64,000 bases of DNA from Halogeometricum pallidum JCM 14848 (GCF_000337095.1 NZ_AOIV01000041.1:190861-254860); one strand, 5' to 3'. Shown: positions 34,378-44,366, counted from the first letter of the stretch. Program-made: numbers and translations. The notes: a model not told the origin generated them from the letters alone.

Positions 34378-34486
34378 GACTCCGAGTTCGCTGGAGTCCG
34401 AGAAAATGGTACTGGTGAACGGCGGGAGGTGGCTTGGTCAGTCCGTCCTGCGGCCGCCGTTCACGTTCTCTTGTTACGGTTCGGCG

Positions 34487-34759
34487 TTACGTGTTCAGGA
34501 AGTAGACCTGCTTTCGAGCGTCCTTGAAGCTGTAGCGCGACCCGACGAGGTCCGACTCCTCCAGTCGGTTCAGCGCGTAGCGGACGGTTCGGTCCGGGAG
34601 CAGGGACTCCTCCGCGAGTTCCCCCTGCGAGAGTGGCGCGTCGCCCTCTAACACTTTGGCGACGAGCTTGGCGCTCGGGGGTAGCTCTCGGAGTCGTTCG
34701 CGGAACTCGCCCTCCGAGAGGGGGTCCTCACGGTTCATCTCTGCGGTACTGGTGCTCAT
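34487..34759 (-). CDS. small winged helix-turn-helix regulator (MarR-like)
   Basis: A 90-residue one-domain wHTH protein. The recognition region reads LSQGELAEESLLPDRTVRYA followed by LNRLEESDLVGSRYSFKDAR. ATG 34759 is preferred over GTG 34774 because a TTTACC TATA-like element lies about 27 bases upstream. It is conserved in haloarchaea but lacks a ligand domain. It faces away from the PPOX gene across an AT-rich region and might regulate it. Confidence 0.82.
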   Translation of the reverse strand: MSTSTAEMNREDPLSEGEFRERLRELPPSAKLVAKVLEGDAPLSQGELAEESLLPDRTVRYALNRLEESDLVGSRYSFKDARKQVYFLNT

Positions 34760-34844
34760 ACTCCACGCGAACACGTCGGTCGTGGTAAAGCTTGGCTACA
34801 AGTGTGTCAAAATAATCCAGACACATTATACACAAATAAGGTCG

Positions 34845-34853
34845 TATTAATAT
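34845..34853 (+). promoter_or_regulatory. TATA element of the PPOX gene
   Basis: TATTAATAT lies in the AT-rich divergent region. The predicted start of transcription is near 34875, and a G-rich Shine-Dalgarno-like run lies just before ATG 34897. Confidence 0.5.
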
Positions 34854-34896
34854 CTGGTGGCGAACCATTTTCTCGTGCCGCGACGAGGGGGAGAAC

Positions 34897-35289
34897 ATGA
34901 TTCCCGAGTCGCACATCGACATCTTCGAGAAGGAGTCGTTCGCCCACTTCGCGACGGTCATGCCCGACGGGACCCCGCAGGTGACGCCCGTCTGGGTCGG
35001 CCACGAGAACGGCGAGTACGTCCTCCTCAACAGCGCGTACGGTCGGCGGAAGGTGAAGAACGTGCAACGAGACCCGAAGGTCGGCGTCTCCGTGGTGGAC
35101 CCCGACGACCCCTACCGGTACGTCTCCGTCCGCGGCGAGGCGGAGTTGGTCGACGAGGGGGCTCGAGAGCACATCGACGAACTGGCGCGGCGGTATCTGG
35201 ACGTCGACGAGTACCCCTACCACGACGAGGAGTTGGGGGGTAGGGTTATCATCCGCATCCCGGCCGAGAACGTCGTCACCAGCGGATAG
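34897..35289 (+). CDS. PPOX-class F420-dependent oxidoreductase
   Basis: A 130-residue split-barrel protein. AHFATVMPDGTPQVTPVWVG and the RRKVKNVQRDPKVGVSVVD segment are typical of the pyridoxamine-oxidase-like F420-binding proteins of archaea and actinobacteria. The size is normal for a one-domain member, which usually forms a dimer. It reduces an unknown substrate with F420H2 or binds flavin; haloarchaea make F420, so that cofactor is likely. Confidence 0.85.
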   Translation: MIPESHIDIFEKESFAHFATVMPDGTPQVTPVWVGHENGEYVLLNSAYGRRKVKNVQRDPKVGVSVVDPDDPYRYVSVRGEAELVDEGAREHIDELARRYLDVDEYPYHDEELGGRVIIRIPAENVVTSG

Positions 35290-35411
35290 CCGGACGGACG
35301 CGGCCGAGACGCGTCGCGGCCGGTCCGTCTCGCGGTCGGCCCCTGCCGCCGGTCGGTCGTCCGGCCGCATCCAGTACGGTTTTAGGCCGTCGGCGTGCAG
35401 TACGGTGTAGT

Positions 35412-36134
35412 GTGAAAGGAAAGGAGTGGTACCAGGCGGACGACGTCGCCCAGGAGTACGACTCGAAGCGATTCTCCGGCGGCGGGCGACTCATCGACCA
35501 CCGGGAGAAGCAGGCAGTCCTCGACGCCGTCGGTCCCGTCGAGGACAAGAAGGTCCTGGAGATAGCCTGCGGTACCGGTCGGTTCACCGTCATGCTCGCC
35601 GAACGCGGTGCGAACATCGTCGGACTCGACATCTCGCGGGCGATGATGACGCAGGGACGCGAGAAGGCACGGCGGGCGGGAGCCGACGTCGCGGAGCGTA
35701 TCGAGTTCCTCCGCGGCGACGCGGCGCGTCTGCCGTTCCCCGACGACCACTTCGACGCCGTGTTCGCGATGCGCTTTTTCCACCTCGCGGACACGCCCGC
35801 GAAGTTCCTCGCGGAGATGGCGCGCGTCTCGAAGGACGTGGTGTTTTTCGACACGTTCAACGACACCAGCGCGCGCCTCGTGTACAACTGGCTGTTGCCG
35901 ATGGGGTCGCGTCTCTACGGCGAGTCGGAGGTGGACGGCCTCCTCCGCGACGCCGGCCTCAGACTGACCGAGGCGGCCCACGACTTCGTCGTCCCGTACG
36001 GCGTCTACCGGAAGATGCCGAACGGCGTCGCCAGCGAACTCCGCGGCCTCGACACCTCCTTCGGCGGGACGTCGCTCGGCGAACACCTCGCCTCGGTGTC
36101 GTACTGGACGGCCTCGGTTCCCGACGCGGACTGA
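35412..36134 (+). CDS. class I SAM-dependent methyltransferase
   Basis: A 240-residue enzyme starting at GTG 35412, with TTTTAGG about 30 bases upstream. Motif I is VLEIACGTGRFTVMLAERG, motif II ends VGLDISRAMM, and motif III is LPFPDDHFDAVFAMRFFHL. This matches the methyltransf_11 (UbiE/quinone-like) pattern. The substrate is unknown; small molecules such as quinones are common in this group. Confidence 0.85.
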   Translation: MKGKEWYQADDVAQEYDSKRFSGGGRLIDHREKQAVLDAVGPVEDKKVLEIACGTGRFTVMLAERGANIVGLDISRAMMTQGREKARRAGADVAERIEFLRGDAARLPFPDDHFDAVFAMRFFHLADTPAKFLAEMARVSKDVVFFDTFNDTSARLVYNWLLPMGSRLYGESEVDGLLRDAGLRLTEAAHDFVVPYGVYRKMPNGVASELRGLDTSFGGTSLGEHLASVSYWTASVPDAD

Positions 36135-36179
36135 CCGGAACTGCACCGCCGTTCCTTTTCCCGCCCGTCGGAGCGACGG

Positions 36180-36187
36180 TATTTAAG
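36180..36187 (+). promoter_or_regulatory. TATA element of the 36211 glycosyltransferase
   Basis: TATTTAAG is centred 27 bases before ATG 36211, fitting a leaderless start. Confidence 0.7.
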
Positions 36188-36210
36188 TCGCTCCGTCCGT
36201 ACGAACGCGT

Positions 36211-37113
36211 ATGCATCTCTCGGTAGTGGTTCCGACCCTCAACGGTCGGGACCGTCTCGCGGCCGGCCTCGATGCCTTGGCCGAGGCCGCTCCGGACGCC
36301 GAAGTCGTCGTCGTCAACGGCCCTTCGGCCGACGGCACCACGGGGATGGTGCGCGACCGAGACGACGTGGACGTCCTCGTCGAGATATCCGACCGAACGC
36401 TGAACGTCGCCCGCAACGCCGGCATCCGCGCCGCCTCGGGGGACGCCATCGCGTTCCTGCGCTACGACTTCGCCGTCGAGGAGCGATGGCTGGACGGCGT
36501 CACCGACGGCCTCGAGGAGGCGGCGGCGGTGACCGGTCCCTCCCACCAGACGCTCCGCGCCGGGATGACGACGGAGACGCTCGAACGGCGGACCATCTGC
36601 GGCCGCGACGTGACCTACTTCAACGGCGGTAACGTCGCCTTCCACCGGGACGCCTTGGAGGAACTCGACGGCTTCGACGAGTACCTCCTCACCGGCGGCG
36701 CGCGCGACGTCGCGCATCGACTCGCGGGAGTCGGAGAGGCGGTGACGTGGCGCCCGGAGATGAGCGTGCGAACGGAGTACGAAGCCGACGGCGGCGTGAA
36801 AGAGCGCGATTGGGGCTGGAAGTACCGCGCGCTCGGCTACCGCCTCGCGAAGAACTACGGCTTCCGCCCGACCGTCGCCCGGCGGACGTTCAAACACGCC
36901 GGAACGGACGCGTTTTCGGCCGCCCGGGACGTCATCCACGGCGACGCGACGCCGACGGGGTGGTTCGGGACGGGCAAGGACGTCGTCGGCGGGATGGCAA
37001 CCGGTATCTCCGACGGACTCGTCGCCCGCGCCCGCGACCGGACGACGACGCGGAACCCCCACGGCTGTTCGAAGCGGACCGACCGCGCCGTCGCCACGTA
37101 CGACTGGCGCTGA
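36211..37113 (+). CDS. glycosyltransferase family 2
   Basis: A 300-residue GT-A enzyme. The N terminus MHLSVVVPTLNGRDRLAAGL binds the nucleotide sugar. In place of a canonical DxD it has FLRYDFAVEERWLDGV, and the acceptor-side FNGGNVAFHRDALEELDGFD is as in GT2. No membrane helices are seen, so it is cytosolic or peripheral. The product is unknown; cell-surface glycan or glycolipid synthesis is usual for this family. Confidence 0.85.
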   Translation: MHLSVVVPTLNGRDRLAAGLDALAEAAPDAEVVVVNGPSADGTTGMVRDRDDVDVLVEISDRTLNVARNAGIRAASGDAIAFLRYDFAVEERWLDGVTDGLEEAAAVTGPSHQTLRAGMTTETLERRTICGRDVTYFNGGNVAFHRDALEELDGFDEYLLTGGARDVAHRLAGVGEAVTWRPEMSVRTEYEADGGVKERDWGWKYRALGYRLAKNYGFRPTVARRTFKHAGTDAFSAARDVIHGDATPTGWFGTGKDVVGGMATGISDGLVARARDRTTTRNPHGCSKRTDRAVATYDWR

Positions 37114-37119
37114 TTTTCG

Positions 37120-37950
37120 TTACTGCTCGCCGGGACCGAGTTCCGGCACGACGCGCGCGATGTTCTTCGAGAACGCGCGGCGCATCGCGTCCTCCGAGAC
37201 GTCGAGCGTCAGCAGTTCCATCACGCCGACGTTCGGGTGCGCCTCGGGCACGCCGCTCCCGAACAGCACCCGGTCGGGATGTTCCAACAGCGCGCGCTCC
37301 ATGACGTCGCGGAAGCGGACGAAACTCGTGTCGAGGTAGAGGCCGTCGAACTCGTCCAACAGGTCGATGCTTCGGTTCATCAGGTCTCGCTCCAGCGGAT
37401 AGCCACCGAACCCGGCGAGGACGACGGGGAACTCGCGCCGGAGCAGCGTCTCGGCGGCGTCGTCGGGCGTGAACTCCCGGCCGCCGTGGACGAGGACGGG
37501 CAGGCCCACGTCGTCCAACCGGTCGAGCGTCTCCTCGTCCGGCAGGCCGTCGACGGCGGGTGCGAGCGTGAACCCGTAGAACCGGTCGTCGTAGGCGTAC
37601 TGTTCGATGTCGTCGGGGTCGGCGTGGCTGTCGTCACGCGAGGCGGTGAGGTTCCGCAGGCGCGCGCTGGCGCGTCCGCTCGGGTCCCGCGGACCGTTCA
37701 CGCGCGCGAACGCGACGAACGGCCGGTCGACGCTCATGCGCGCGACGGCGTTGTTCGCGCGGAGGTACCCCTCCCCCTCGGCGCGCCGTCCCGGCGAGAC
37801 GACGGCGCGGACGACGCCCGCCTGGTGGAGTTCCCGCTCTAAACGCTCGGGACTCATCTCCCGCCCCCGCGTGGCCACCGACTCGTCGCTGTCGGGGTCC
37901 AACCGCGCGTGGACGTCCACCACCCGAAATCCGTGGTTCAGTTCGAGCAC
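37120..37950 (-). CDS. amidohydrolase-2-like protein (metal site incomplete)
   Basis: A 276-residue TIM-barrel protein. The first-strand motif reads VVDVHARLDPD, where the usual HxH is HxR, so one metal ligand is replaced. Later blocks LPVLVHGG, PVVLAGFGG, LYLDTSFVRF and VLFGSGVPEAHP follow the amidohydrolase-2 order. The catalytic state is therefore uncertain. It converges on the preceding glycosyltransferase with six bases between stops. A TATTTTACC element near 37973-37984 is its likely promoter. Confidence 0.78.
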   Translation of the reverse strand: MLELNHGFRVVDVHARLDPDSDESVATRGREMSPERLERELHQAGVVRAVVSPGRRAEGEGYLRANNAVARMSVDRPFVAFARVNGPRDPSGRASARLRNLTASRDDSHADPDDIEQYAYDDRFYGFTLAPAVDGLPDEETLDRLDDVGLPVLVHGGREFTPDDAAETLLRREFPVVLAGFGGYPLERDLMNRSIDLLDEFDGLYLDTSFVRFRDVMERALLEHPDRVLFGSGVPEAHPNVGVMELLTLDVSEDAMRRAFSKNIARVVPELGPGEQ

Positions 37951-38064
37951 GGTTCGACCGTTCTCAGGCGAGGTAAAATAGCTTATCAGAACTGTTCAGT
38001 TACGCTACCAATCGCCGGTCAAACCACCTCGAACGGCAAACGACTTTTGCACCTCGAGAATACG

Positions 38065-38087
38065 AATCCGCGGTCGGATTGCGACCG
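38065..38087. promoter_or_regulatory. overlapping dyads upstream of the thermosome gene
   Basis: AATCCG-CGGT-CGGATT (38065-38080) and CGGTCG/CGACCG (38071-38076 with 38082-38087) overlap, giving two alternative dyads about 60 bases before the TATA box. This is a possible binding site; no factor can be named. Confidence 0.35.
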
Positions 38088-38138
38088 AGTAGCACCCCGA
38101 CACGGCTCCTGTCATGCGGTTTTCCGGAGCTTACTCCA

Positions 38139-38154
38139 CGAAAGATATTTATAG
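38139..38154 (+). promoter_or_regulatory. BRE and TATA of the thermosome gene
   Basis: CGAAA (38139-38143) followed by TATTTATAG (38146-38154) is a strong archaeal core promoter. Predicted transcription starts near 38177, giving a short leader before ATG 38192. The BRE sequence resembles that of haloarchaeal heat-inducible cct genes. Confidence 0.75.
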
Positions 38155-38191
38155 AACCGCTAACGTCTACGGGGGTGAGGTTTCATACATC

Positions 38192-39766
38192 ATGTCATCA
38201 CGAATGCAGCAACCCCTGTACATCCTCTCCGGCGGTAGCTCTCGAACGCGCGGTCAGGCCGCCCAGGACTCGAACATCAGAGCGGGTAAGGCCGTAGCGA
38301 GCGCCGTACGGACGACACTCGGCCCCCGCGGGATGGACAAGATGCTGGTCGACTCCTCGGGCGACGTCGTCATCACCAACGACGGCGCGACCATCCTCGC
38401 GGAGATGGATATCGAACACCCAGCCGCGCAGATGATCGTCGAAGTCGCCGAGACCCAGGAGGAGGAAGTCGGCGACGGCACCACCACCGCGGCCGTCCTG
38501 ACGGGTGAACTCCTCATGCACGCCGAGGACCTCCTCGAACAAGAACTCCACCCGACGGTCATCGTCGAGGGCTACACCGAGGCGGCCCGCCTCGCACAGG
38601 AAGCTATCGACGCGCAGGTTCTCGACGCCGACCTCGACGACGACCTCCTCGAACGGGTCGCCGAGTCCAGCATGACCGGGAAGGGGACCGGCGACGTGAC
38701 CGCCGACGTCCTCGCCGGGCACGTCGTCCGGGCGGTCCGCATGGTCCACGACGAGAACGACGGCCGGTTCGACCGCGACGACGTGCGCGTGTTGACCCGC
38801 ACGGGGGCGTCCTCCTCCGCGACGGAACTCATCGAGGGCGTCGTCATCGACAAGGACCCCGTCAACGACAACATGCCCACGTCCGTTGAGGACGCGACGG
38901 TCGCCGTCCTCGACGCGAAACTCGACGTCCGCAAGGGTGAGGTCGACACCGAGTACACCATCACCTCCGTCGAGCAGTTGGACGCGGCCCTCAAGGCCGA
39001 GGACGACGAACTCCGCGGCTACGCCAAGGCGTTCGCCGACGTCGGCGTCGACGTGGTGTTCTGCACGAAGTCCATCTCGGACCGCGTCGCCGGCTATCTC
39101 GCCGACGCGGGCGTCCTCGCGTTCAAGAGCGTGAAGAAATCCGACGCGCGCGCCATCGCCCGCGCCACGGGCGCAAAGCGCCTCGGCTCCGCCACCGACC
39201 TCGACGAGTCCGACTTCGGCCACGCCGACTCCGTCTCGCTGAAGCCGTACGGCGACGACGAACTCGTGTTCGTCGAGGGCGGCGACGCCTCCAAGGCCGT
39301 CACGCTATTCCTCCGCGGCGGCACCGAGCACGTCGTGGACGAACTCGAACGCGCCATCAACGACGCCATCGACGTGACCGTCGCTGCCCTCGACAAGGGC
39401 GGCGTCGTCCCCGGCGCGGGCGCGACCGAAATCGCCATCGCCGACCACGTCCGCGCCGAAGCGGCCGGCATTGAGGGCCGCAAGCAACTCGCCGTCGAGG
39501 CGTTCGCGGACGCCGTCGAGGCGCTCCCCCGCACCCTCGCGGAGAACACCGGCATGGACCCCATCGACGCCCTGGTCGACCTGCGCGCGCGCTACGAGAA
39601 CGAGGGCATCGCAGGCGTCATCTCCAGCGGTCGCAGCGGCGAGATAGGCGACCCCGTCGAGCACGGCATCCTCGACCCCGCCGCGGTCAAGCGCGAGGCC
39701 GTCGAGTCCGCCACCGAGGCCGCGACGATGATCGTCCGAATCGACGACGTCATCGCCGCCGAGTAA
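38192..39766 (+). CDS. thsC: thermosome subunit (group II chaperonin), Cct3 type
   Basis: A 524-residue chaperonin subunit. ATP-site motifs [23 protein letters not shown] and GAGATE are intact. It ends at IDDVIAAE and lacks the Gly-rich GGM tail of the other haloarchaeal subunits. Both the length and the tail match what I recall for Haloferax Cct3, the third, non-essential subunit. It folds proteins as part of a double-ring complex with other subunits encoded elsewhere. ATG 38192 follows the promoter; an upstream in-frame ATG at 38114 lies before the TATA. Confidence 0.93.
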   Translation: MSSRMQQPLYILSGGSSRTRGQAAQDSNIRAGKAVASAVRTTLGPRGMDKMLVDSSGDVVITNDGATILAEMDIEHPAAQMIVEVAETQEEEVGDGTTTAAVLTGELLMHAEDLLEQELHPTVIVEGYTEAARLAQEAIDAQVLDADLDDDLLERVAESSMTGKGTGDVTADVLAGHVVRAVRMVHDENDGRFDRDDVRVLTRTGASSSATELIEGVVIDKDPVNDNMPTSVEDATVAVLDAKLDVRKGEVDTEYTITSVEQLDAALKAEDDELRGYAKAFADVGVDVVFCTKSISDRVAGYLADAGVLAFKSVKKSDARAIARATGAKRLGSATDLDESDFGHADSVSLKPYGDDELVFVEGGDASKAVTLFLRGGTEHVVDELERAINDAIDVTVAALDKGGVVPGAGATEIAIADHVRAEAAGIEGRKQLAVEAFADAVEALPRTLAENTGMDPIDALVDLRARYENEGIAGVISSGRSGEIGDPVEHGILDPAAVKREAVESATEAATMIVRIDDVIAAE

Positions 39767-39911
39767 TCCCGACGCGCGGCCGGAACACTCCTCGCGGGTC
39801 CGGCGTCCCGTCGCACCCCGTATTCGTTCGCGCCGATTTCCGCGTCGCGTTGTATCCCGTTTCTCTCCTCCGAGCGACCGCTTCGCCCGCGCTGTTCTCC
39901 TCGTCTCAGAT

Positions 39912-40571
39912 TCAGACCTCCGGGAGTCGCCACGCGTACCTGAGCGCCAGCATCCGCACGGCGAAGACGGCGCCGGCGCAGGCGCCCGACGGAATGCCGC
40001 TCGGCGCGCCGGCGAAGCGCGCGAGGAGAAACACGCCGCCGCCGACGAGGGCGGGCGTCGCGTAGAAATCCTCGCGCAGGACGACCGGGACGCGACCGAG
40101 GAGCACGTCCGCCAGCGACCCGCCGCCGACGGCCGTCACCGCGGCGAGGACGACCACGCCGTACGGCGCGAGTCCGGCCCTCGTGCCGACGAGCGCGCCC
40201 GTCGCGGCGAAGGCCGCGAGGCCAGTGGCGTCGCTCACGAGGAACACGCGACTGTCGAGGACGCGGGCGTGCTTGGAGGCGCGCCGGGAGAGGATGACCG
40301 CGAGAGCCACGCCGACGAGGGCGACGGACATGTCCCACGTCGTCGTCAACGAGGCGGGGGGTCGGTTGACGAGGACGTCGCGGACGGTGCCGCCGCCGAG
40401 TGCGGTGAGGACGCCGAGGACGGCCACGCCGAACGCGTCGAGACCGGCGTCGGAGGCTTTCAGCGACCCCGCGACGGCGAACGCGAGGAGGCCGACGGCG
40501 TTCATCACGGTGAACGGGTCGGGGACGGCGATAGAGACGAACGGCGCCGGCGGAACGAACGGAACGGACAT
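39912..40571 (-). CDS. TRIC-type cation channel family protein (UPF0126)
   Basis: A 219-residue membrane protein with about seven helices and the internal repeat of this family: ALGGGTVRDVLVNRPP in the first half and AVGGGSLADVLLGRVP in the second. Prokaryotic TRIC proteins are trimeric monovalent cation channels. It starts six bases after the nadM stop, so the two form an operon. Confidence 0.88.
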   Translation of the reverse strand: MSVPFVPPAPFVSIAVPDPFTVMNAVGLLAFAVAGSLKASDAGLDAFGVAVLGVLTALGGGTVRDVLVNRPPASLTTTWDMSVALVGVALAVILSRRASKHARVLDSRVFLVSDATGLAAFAATGALVGTRAGLAPYGVVVLAAVTAVGGGSLADVLLGRVPVVLREDFYATPALVGGGVFLLARFAGAPSGIPSGACAGAVFAVRMLALRYAWRLPEV

Positions 40572-40577
40572 CTCCGA

Positions 40578-41117
40578 CTACGCCGGCGAGGGGTAGTCGT
40601 CGCGGCCGCCGTTCGAGTCGGTGTCGCTGACGCGCTGAAGGCGTTCGATGCCGCCCACCTCTTCGATTATCCGCTCGACGGGGTCGGGGACGAGGTCGCG
40701 CCAATTCTTGTCGTGCAGCATCCGGTTGCGGAGTTCGGTGCCCTCCAGTACGTCCCGGTTGAACATCGGCGACTGGTGTACCTCCACGCCCGCCTCCGAG
40801 AACAGTTGGATGACGAGGGGGTTGTTCGAGTACGCCACGTCGAACGCGGGCGACATGCTCTGGACGTGGCTCACCCAGACGGAGTTCCTGTCTAAGTCCT
40901 CGATGGGGACGGCGTAGGTGGTGATGTCGAAGTCTGCGACCGACTTCGTCACCATCATGACGCGTTCGCCCGCCGTGAACGGGTTCCGCGGAGAGTGGGA
41001 ATCGCCTGCGGACCCGATTCCGAGGACGAGTTCGTCCACCTCTTTGGCTATCTCTTCGACCATCTGATGGTGGCCGTTGTGAAAGGGCTGGAAGCGACCG
41101 ATGTAGAACCCCCGCAT
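40578..41117 (-). CDS. nadM: nicotinamide-nucleotide adenylyltransferase
   Basis: A 179-residue archaeal NMN adenylyltransferase, which makes NAD from NMN and ATP. The nucleotidyltransferase motif GRFQPFHNGHHQMV begins at residue 8, and NPFTAGERVMM and the C-terminal GTELRNRM carry further ATP-binding residues. ATG 41117 has a TTTATAAAGG TATA element about 27 bases upstream. The C-terminal tail is slightly longer than in methanogen homologues. Confidence 0.93.
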   Translation of the reverse strand: MRGFYIGRFQPFHNGHHQMVEEIAKEVDELVLGIGSAGDSHSPRNPFTAGERVMMVTKSVADFDITTYAVPIEDLDRNSVWVSHVQSMSPAFDVAYSNNPLVIQLFSEAGVEVHQSPMFNRDVLEGTELRNRMLHDKNWRDLVPDPVERIIEEVGGIERLQRVSDTDSNGGRDDYPSPA

Positions 41118-41138
41118 GCTTTCGATTTCTCCGGCAGC

Positions 41139-41148
41139 CTTTATAAAC
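41139..41148 (-). promoter_or_regulatory. TATA element of nadM
   Basis: GGTTTATAAA on the minus strand, centred 27 bases before ATG 41117. Confidence 0.7.
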
Positions 41149-41240
41149 CCGACGAGTTCGTCGAACGGTCGATTTCACGATTCAGGAGGGCTGAACCATC
41201 CGAATGGCGTCTGGGTGGGAGGAACGCCCACGGGGAGAAA

Positions 41241-41249
41241 GTATATCAG
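41241..41249 (+). promoter_or_regulatory. TATA element of lonB
   Basis: GTATATCAG about 41 bases before ATG 41286, giving a predicted leader of roughly 14 bases. Confidence 0.55.
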
Positions 41250-41285
41250 TCGTGCAGCCTTTCTTTGAAGTAGCGAAACAGTTCT

Positions 41286-43379
41286 ATGAGTAACGACATG
41301 GATACCGACGAAAACTCCTCGGAAGAGGGGGTCGACATCTCCGAAGAGACCCCCGACTCCTCCGCCGGTGCGGACGAGGAGGTCTTCCCGGACTCGGCTC
41401 CCGACGACGGGACCGACGACGTCGACGAGCGAACTATCGACGACCTCGGGAGCGACGTCGAAGTCACCGCCGACGTCGCCGACGACGTAGACGAAGACGA
41501 CCTCCTCGGTGGGCTTCAGATCGATTCGACGAGCGAGATAGAGGTTCCGGACCGCCTCGTCGACCAAGTTATCGGTCAGGAGCACGCCCGCGACGTGGTC
41601 ATGAAGGCAGCCAAACAGCGCCGCCACGTCATGATGATCGGATCGCCCGGGACGGGCAAATCGATGCTCGCCAAGGCGATGTCCGAACTGCTGCCGAAAG
41701 AGGAACTGCAGGACGTTCTCGTCTACCACAACCCCAACGACGGAAACAACCCGAAGGTCCGAACGGTCCCCGGGGGTAAAGGCGAACAGATAGTCGAGGC
41801 CCACAAAGAGGAAGCGCGCAAGCGCAATCAGATGCGCTCGTTCCTCATGTGGATCATCATCGCAATCGTCCTCGGCTACTCGCTCATCATCGCCGGGCAG
41901 ATACTGCTCGGCATCCTCGCGGCCGGCGTCATCTACCTCGCCTTCCGCTACGGTTCCCGCGGAGGCGACGCGATGATTCCGAATCTCATCGTCAACAACG
42001 CCGACGGCGCGGCCGCGCCGTTCCAGGACGCCACGGGCGCGCACGCCGGTGCGCTCCTCGGTGACGTTCGGCACGACCCGTTCCAGTCCGGCGGGATGGA
42101 GACGCCGAGTCACGACCGCGTCGAACCCGGCGCCATCCACAAGGCGAACAAGGGCGTGCTGTTCATCGACGAGATAAACACGCTCGACATCCGCTCTCAG
42201 CAGCATCTGATGACGGCCATCCAGGAGGGCGAGTTCTCCATCACGGGCCAGTCCGAGCGCTCCTCGGGCGCGATGGTCCAGACGGAACCCGTCCCCACGG
42301 ACTTCATCATGATTGCTGCCGGGAACCTCGACGCGATGGAGAACATGCACCCCGCCCTGCGCTCGCGTATCAAGGGGTACGGGTACGAGGTGTACATGGA
42401 CGACACCATCGAGGACACCCCCGAGATGCGGCGCAAGTACGCGCGCTTCGTCGCTCAGGAGGTCAAGAAGGACGGCCGCCTGCCCGAGTACAGCGCCGAG
42501 GCCATCGAAGAGGTCATCCTCGAAGCCCGTCGCCGCGCGGGTCGGAAGGGGCACCTCACGCTCGAACTGCGTAACCTCGGCGGACTGGTCCGCGTCTCCG
42601 GCGACATCGCCCGCGCGGAGGACGCCGACGTGGTCACCCGCGCGCACGTGCTGCAGGCGAAGGGTCGCAGCCGGTCCATCGAACAGCAGCTCGCGGACGA
42701 CTACATCGAGCGCCGCAAGGACTACGAACTGCAGGTCGCCGACGGCTACCAGGTCGGCCGCGTCAACGGTCTCGCGGTGATGGGCGAGGACTCCGGCATC
42801 ATGATGCCCGTGATGGCCGAGGTCACGCCCTCGCAGGGGCCGGGCGAGGTCATCGCCACCGGGAAACTCCAGGAGATAGCGATGGAGGCCGTCCAGAACG
42901 TATCGGCCATCATCAAGAAGTTCTCCGACGAGGACATCTCGCAGAAGGACATCCACATCCAGTTCGTGCAGTCCTACGAGGGCGTGGAGGGCGACTCCGC
43001 GTCCGTGACGGTCGCCACGGCGGTTATCTCCGCGCTGGAGAACGTCGGGGTCGACCAGTCGCTCGCGATGACCGGCAGCCTGTCGGTCCGCGGGGACGTG
43101 CTCCCCGTCGGCGGCGTCACGCACAAGATAGAGGCCGCCGCGAAGTCCGGTTGCTCGAAGGTCATCATCCCGCAGTCGAACATGCAGGACGTGATGATCG
43201 AAGAGGAGTACGAGGAGATGGTCGAAATCATCCCCGTCAGCCACATCAGCGAAGTGCTCGACGTGGCCCTCGAGGGCGAACCCGAGAAGGACTCGCTCGT
43301 CGACCGCCTCAAGAGCATCACCGGCTCCGCGTTCACGCAGGAGCAGGTGTCCGGGCCGTCGAGCCCGAGCCCGCAGTAA
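41286..43379 (+). CDS. lonB: ATP-dependent membrane protease LonB
   Basis: A 697-residue archaeal Lon. An acidic N-terminal region of about 80 residues is followed by the AAA+ domain with Walker A GSPGTGKS (119-126) and Walker [12 protein letters not shown]. Two membrane helices inserted in the AAA+ domain lie at about 186-220. The protease domain has catalytic Ser571 (GDSAS) and Lys614 (THK). LonB degrades damaged or regulatory proteins at the membrane; in haloarchaea it is essential and controls lipid and carotenoid enzymes. It has its own promoter and is followed after six bases by a CPBP protease gene. Confidence 0.96.
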   Translation: MSNDMDTDENSSEEGVDISEETPDSSAGADEEVFPDSAPDDGTDDVDERTIDDLGSDVEVTADVADDVDEDDLLGGLQIDSTSEIEVPDRLVDQVIGQEHARDVVMKAAKQRRHVMMIGSPGTGKSMLAKAMSELLPKEELQDVLVYHNPNDGNNPKVRTVPGGKGEQIVEAHKEEARKRNQMRSFLMWIIIAIVLGYSLIIAGQILLGILAAGVIYLAFRYGSRGGDAMIPNLIVNNADGAAAPFQDATGAHAGALLGDVRHDPFQSGGMETPSHDRVEPGAIHKANKGVLFIDEINTLDIRSQQHLMTAIQEGEFSITGQSERSSGAMVQTEPVPTDFIMIAAGNLDAMENMHPALRSRIKGYGYEVYMDDTIEDTPEMRRKYARFVAQEVKKDGRLPEYSAEAIEEVILEARRRAGRKGHLTLELRNLGGLVRVSGDIARAEDADVVTRAHVLQAKGRSRSIEQQLADDYIERRKDYELQVADGYQVGRVNGLAVMGEDSGIMMPVMAEVTPSQGPGEVIATGKLQEIAMEAVQNVSAIIKKFSDEDISQKDIHIQFVQSYEGVEGDSASVTVATAVISALENVGVDQSLAMTGSLSVRGDVLPVGGVTHKIEAAAKSGCSKVIIPQSNMQDVMIEEEYEEMVEIIPVSHISEVLDVALEGEPEKDSLVDRLKSITGSAFTQEQVSGPSSPSPQ

Positions 43380-43385
43380 CGCCGG

Positions 43386-44351
43386 ATGCCCGATTGGGCG
43401 ACGTTCGCCGCGTTCGCGAGCGTCGTCACGGCGGGCCTCCTGATTCTCTCTTTCGCCTCTCGAGGCGCTATTTCACCCGACGACGAGCGGCCGCGCCGCG
43501 ATACCGCTTCCGACGACTCGGTCGGTTCCGACGCCGGCGGTCGGCGCGCGGACGCCGGCGGTTCGACGCGCGCGGGCGAATCCGACTTCGACCCGCGGGC
43601 GCCGGCCGACGCGGAACGACCGTCCGTCCGGGGACGCGCCCCGTCCGGGGACGCCGCGGAGCGCCCGGAAGTCGTCCTCCCGAAGTCCGGCGTCCGCTTC
43701 CGGCCGGAACCGCCGCGCGAGGGCGGGAACGGGGCCGGGAGCGCCCCGGAGCTATCGACCGCCGAACTACTCGCCAACGTCGCGTTCTCCCAGGGGCTGT
43801 TCGCCGTCTTCCTCCTCGCGGGCGCGTGGTACGCGCAGGTGCCGGCGTCGGCGTTCGGCGCGGGGTCGGGGTCCGCCTCCGTCCCGGTTCTCCTCGGCGG
43901 CGCCGCACTCGGCGTCGCCCTGTACGTCGTCAATCAGGTGGGCGCCGCCCTGGGCGCCGCGCGCGGACTCGGGAACGCCGAGGAACTCCGGGAGGCCCTC
44001 GCGCCCGACACGCCCGCCGGGTGGGCCGTCCTCCTCTTTTTCATCCTCCCGCTCATCGCCGGCTTCGAGGAACTGCTCTTCCGGGGCGCCCTCGTCGGCG
44101 CCTTCGCCGCGGGGTTCGGCGTCTCGCCGTGGCTGTTGGCCGTCGTCTCCTCCGTCGCCTTCGCTCTCGGGCACAACGCGCAGGGGCGACTCGGCGTCCT
44201 CGTCACCGGAGCGTTGGGGTTCGTCCTCGCGGCGGCGTACGTCCTCACGGGGAGCCTGTTCGCCGTCGTGCTGGCGCACTACCTCGTCAACGCCTTGGAG
44301 TTCGTCGTCCACGAGGGGTTCGGATTCGACTGGGCGGCGCGGCTGACGTAG
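43386..44351 (+). CDS. CPBP family intramembrane metalloprotease
   Basis: A 321-residue protein. One N-terminal helix is followed by about 100 residues of polar, disordered linker and then several membrane helices. The CAAX-protease/bacteriocin-processing motifs are present: EELLFRG, FALGH and AHYLVN. It probably cleaves a membrane peptide or protein. The position six bases after lonB indicates co-transcription and a possible joint role in membrane protein turnover. Confidence 0.87.
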   Translation: MPDWATFAAFASVVTAGLLILSFASRGAISPDDERPRRDTASDDSVGSDAGGRRADAGGSTRAGESDFDPRAPADAERPSVRGRAPSGDAAERPEVVLPKSGVRFRPEPPREGGNGAGSAPELSTAELLANVAFSQGLFAVFLLAGAWYAQVPASAFGAGSGSASVPVLLGGAALGVALYVVNQVGAALGAARGLGNAEELREALAPDTPAGWAVLLFFILPLIAGFEELLFRGALVGAFAAGFGVSPWLLAVVSSVAFALGHNAQGRLGVLVTGALGFVLAAAYVLTGSLFAVVLAHYLVNALEFVVHEGFGFDWAARLT

Positions 44352-44366
44352 GCCGCGAACGACCGG

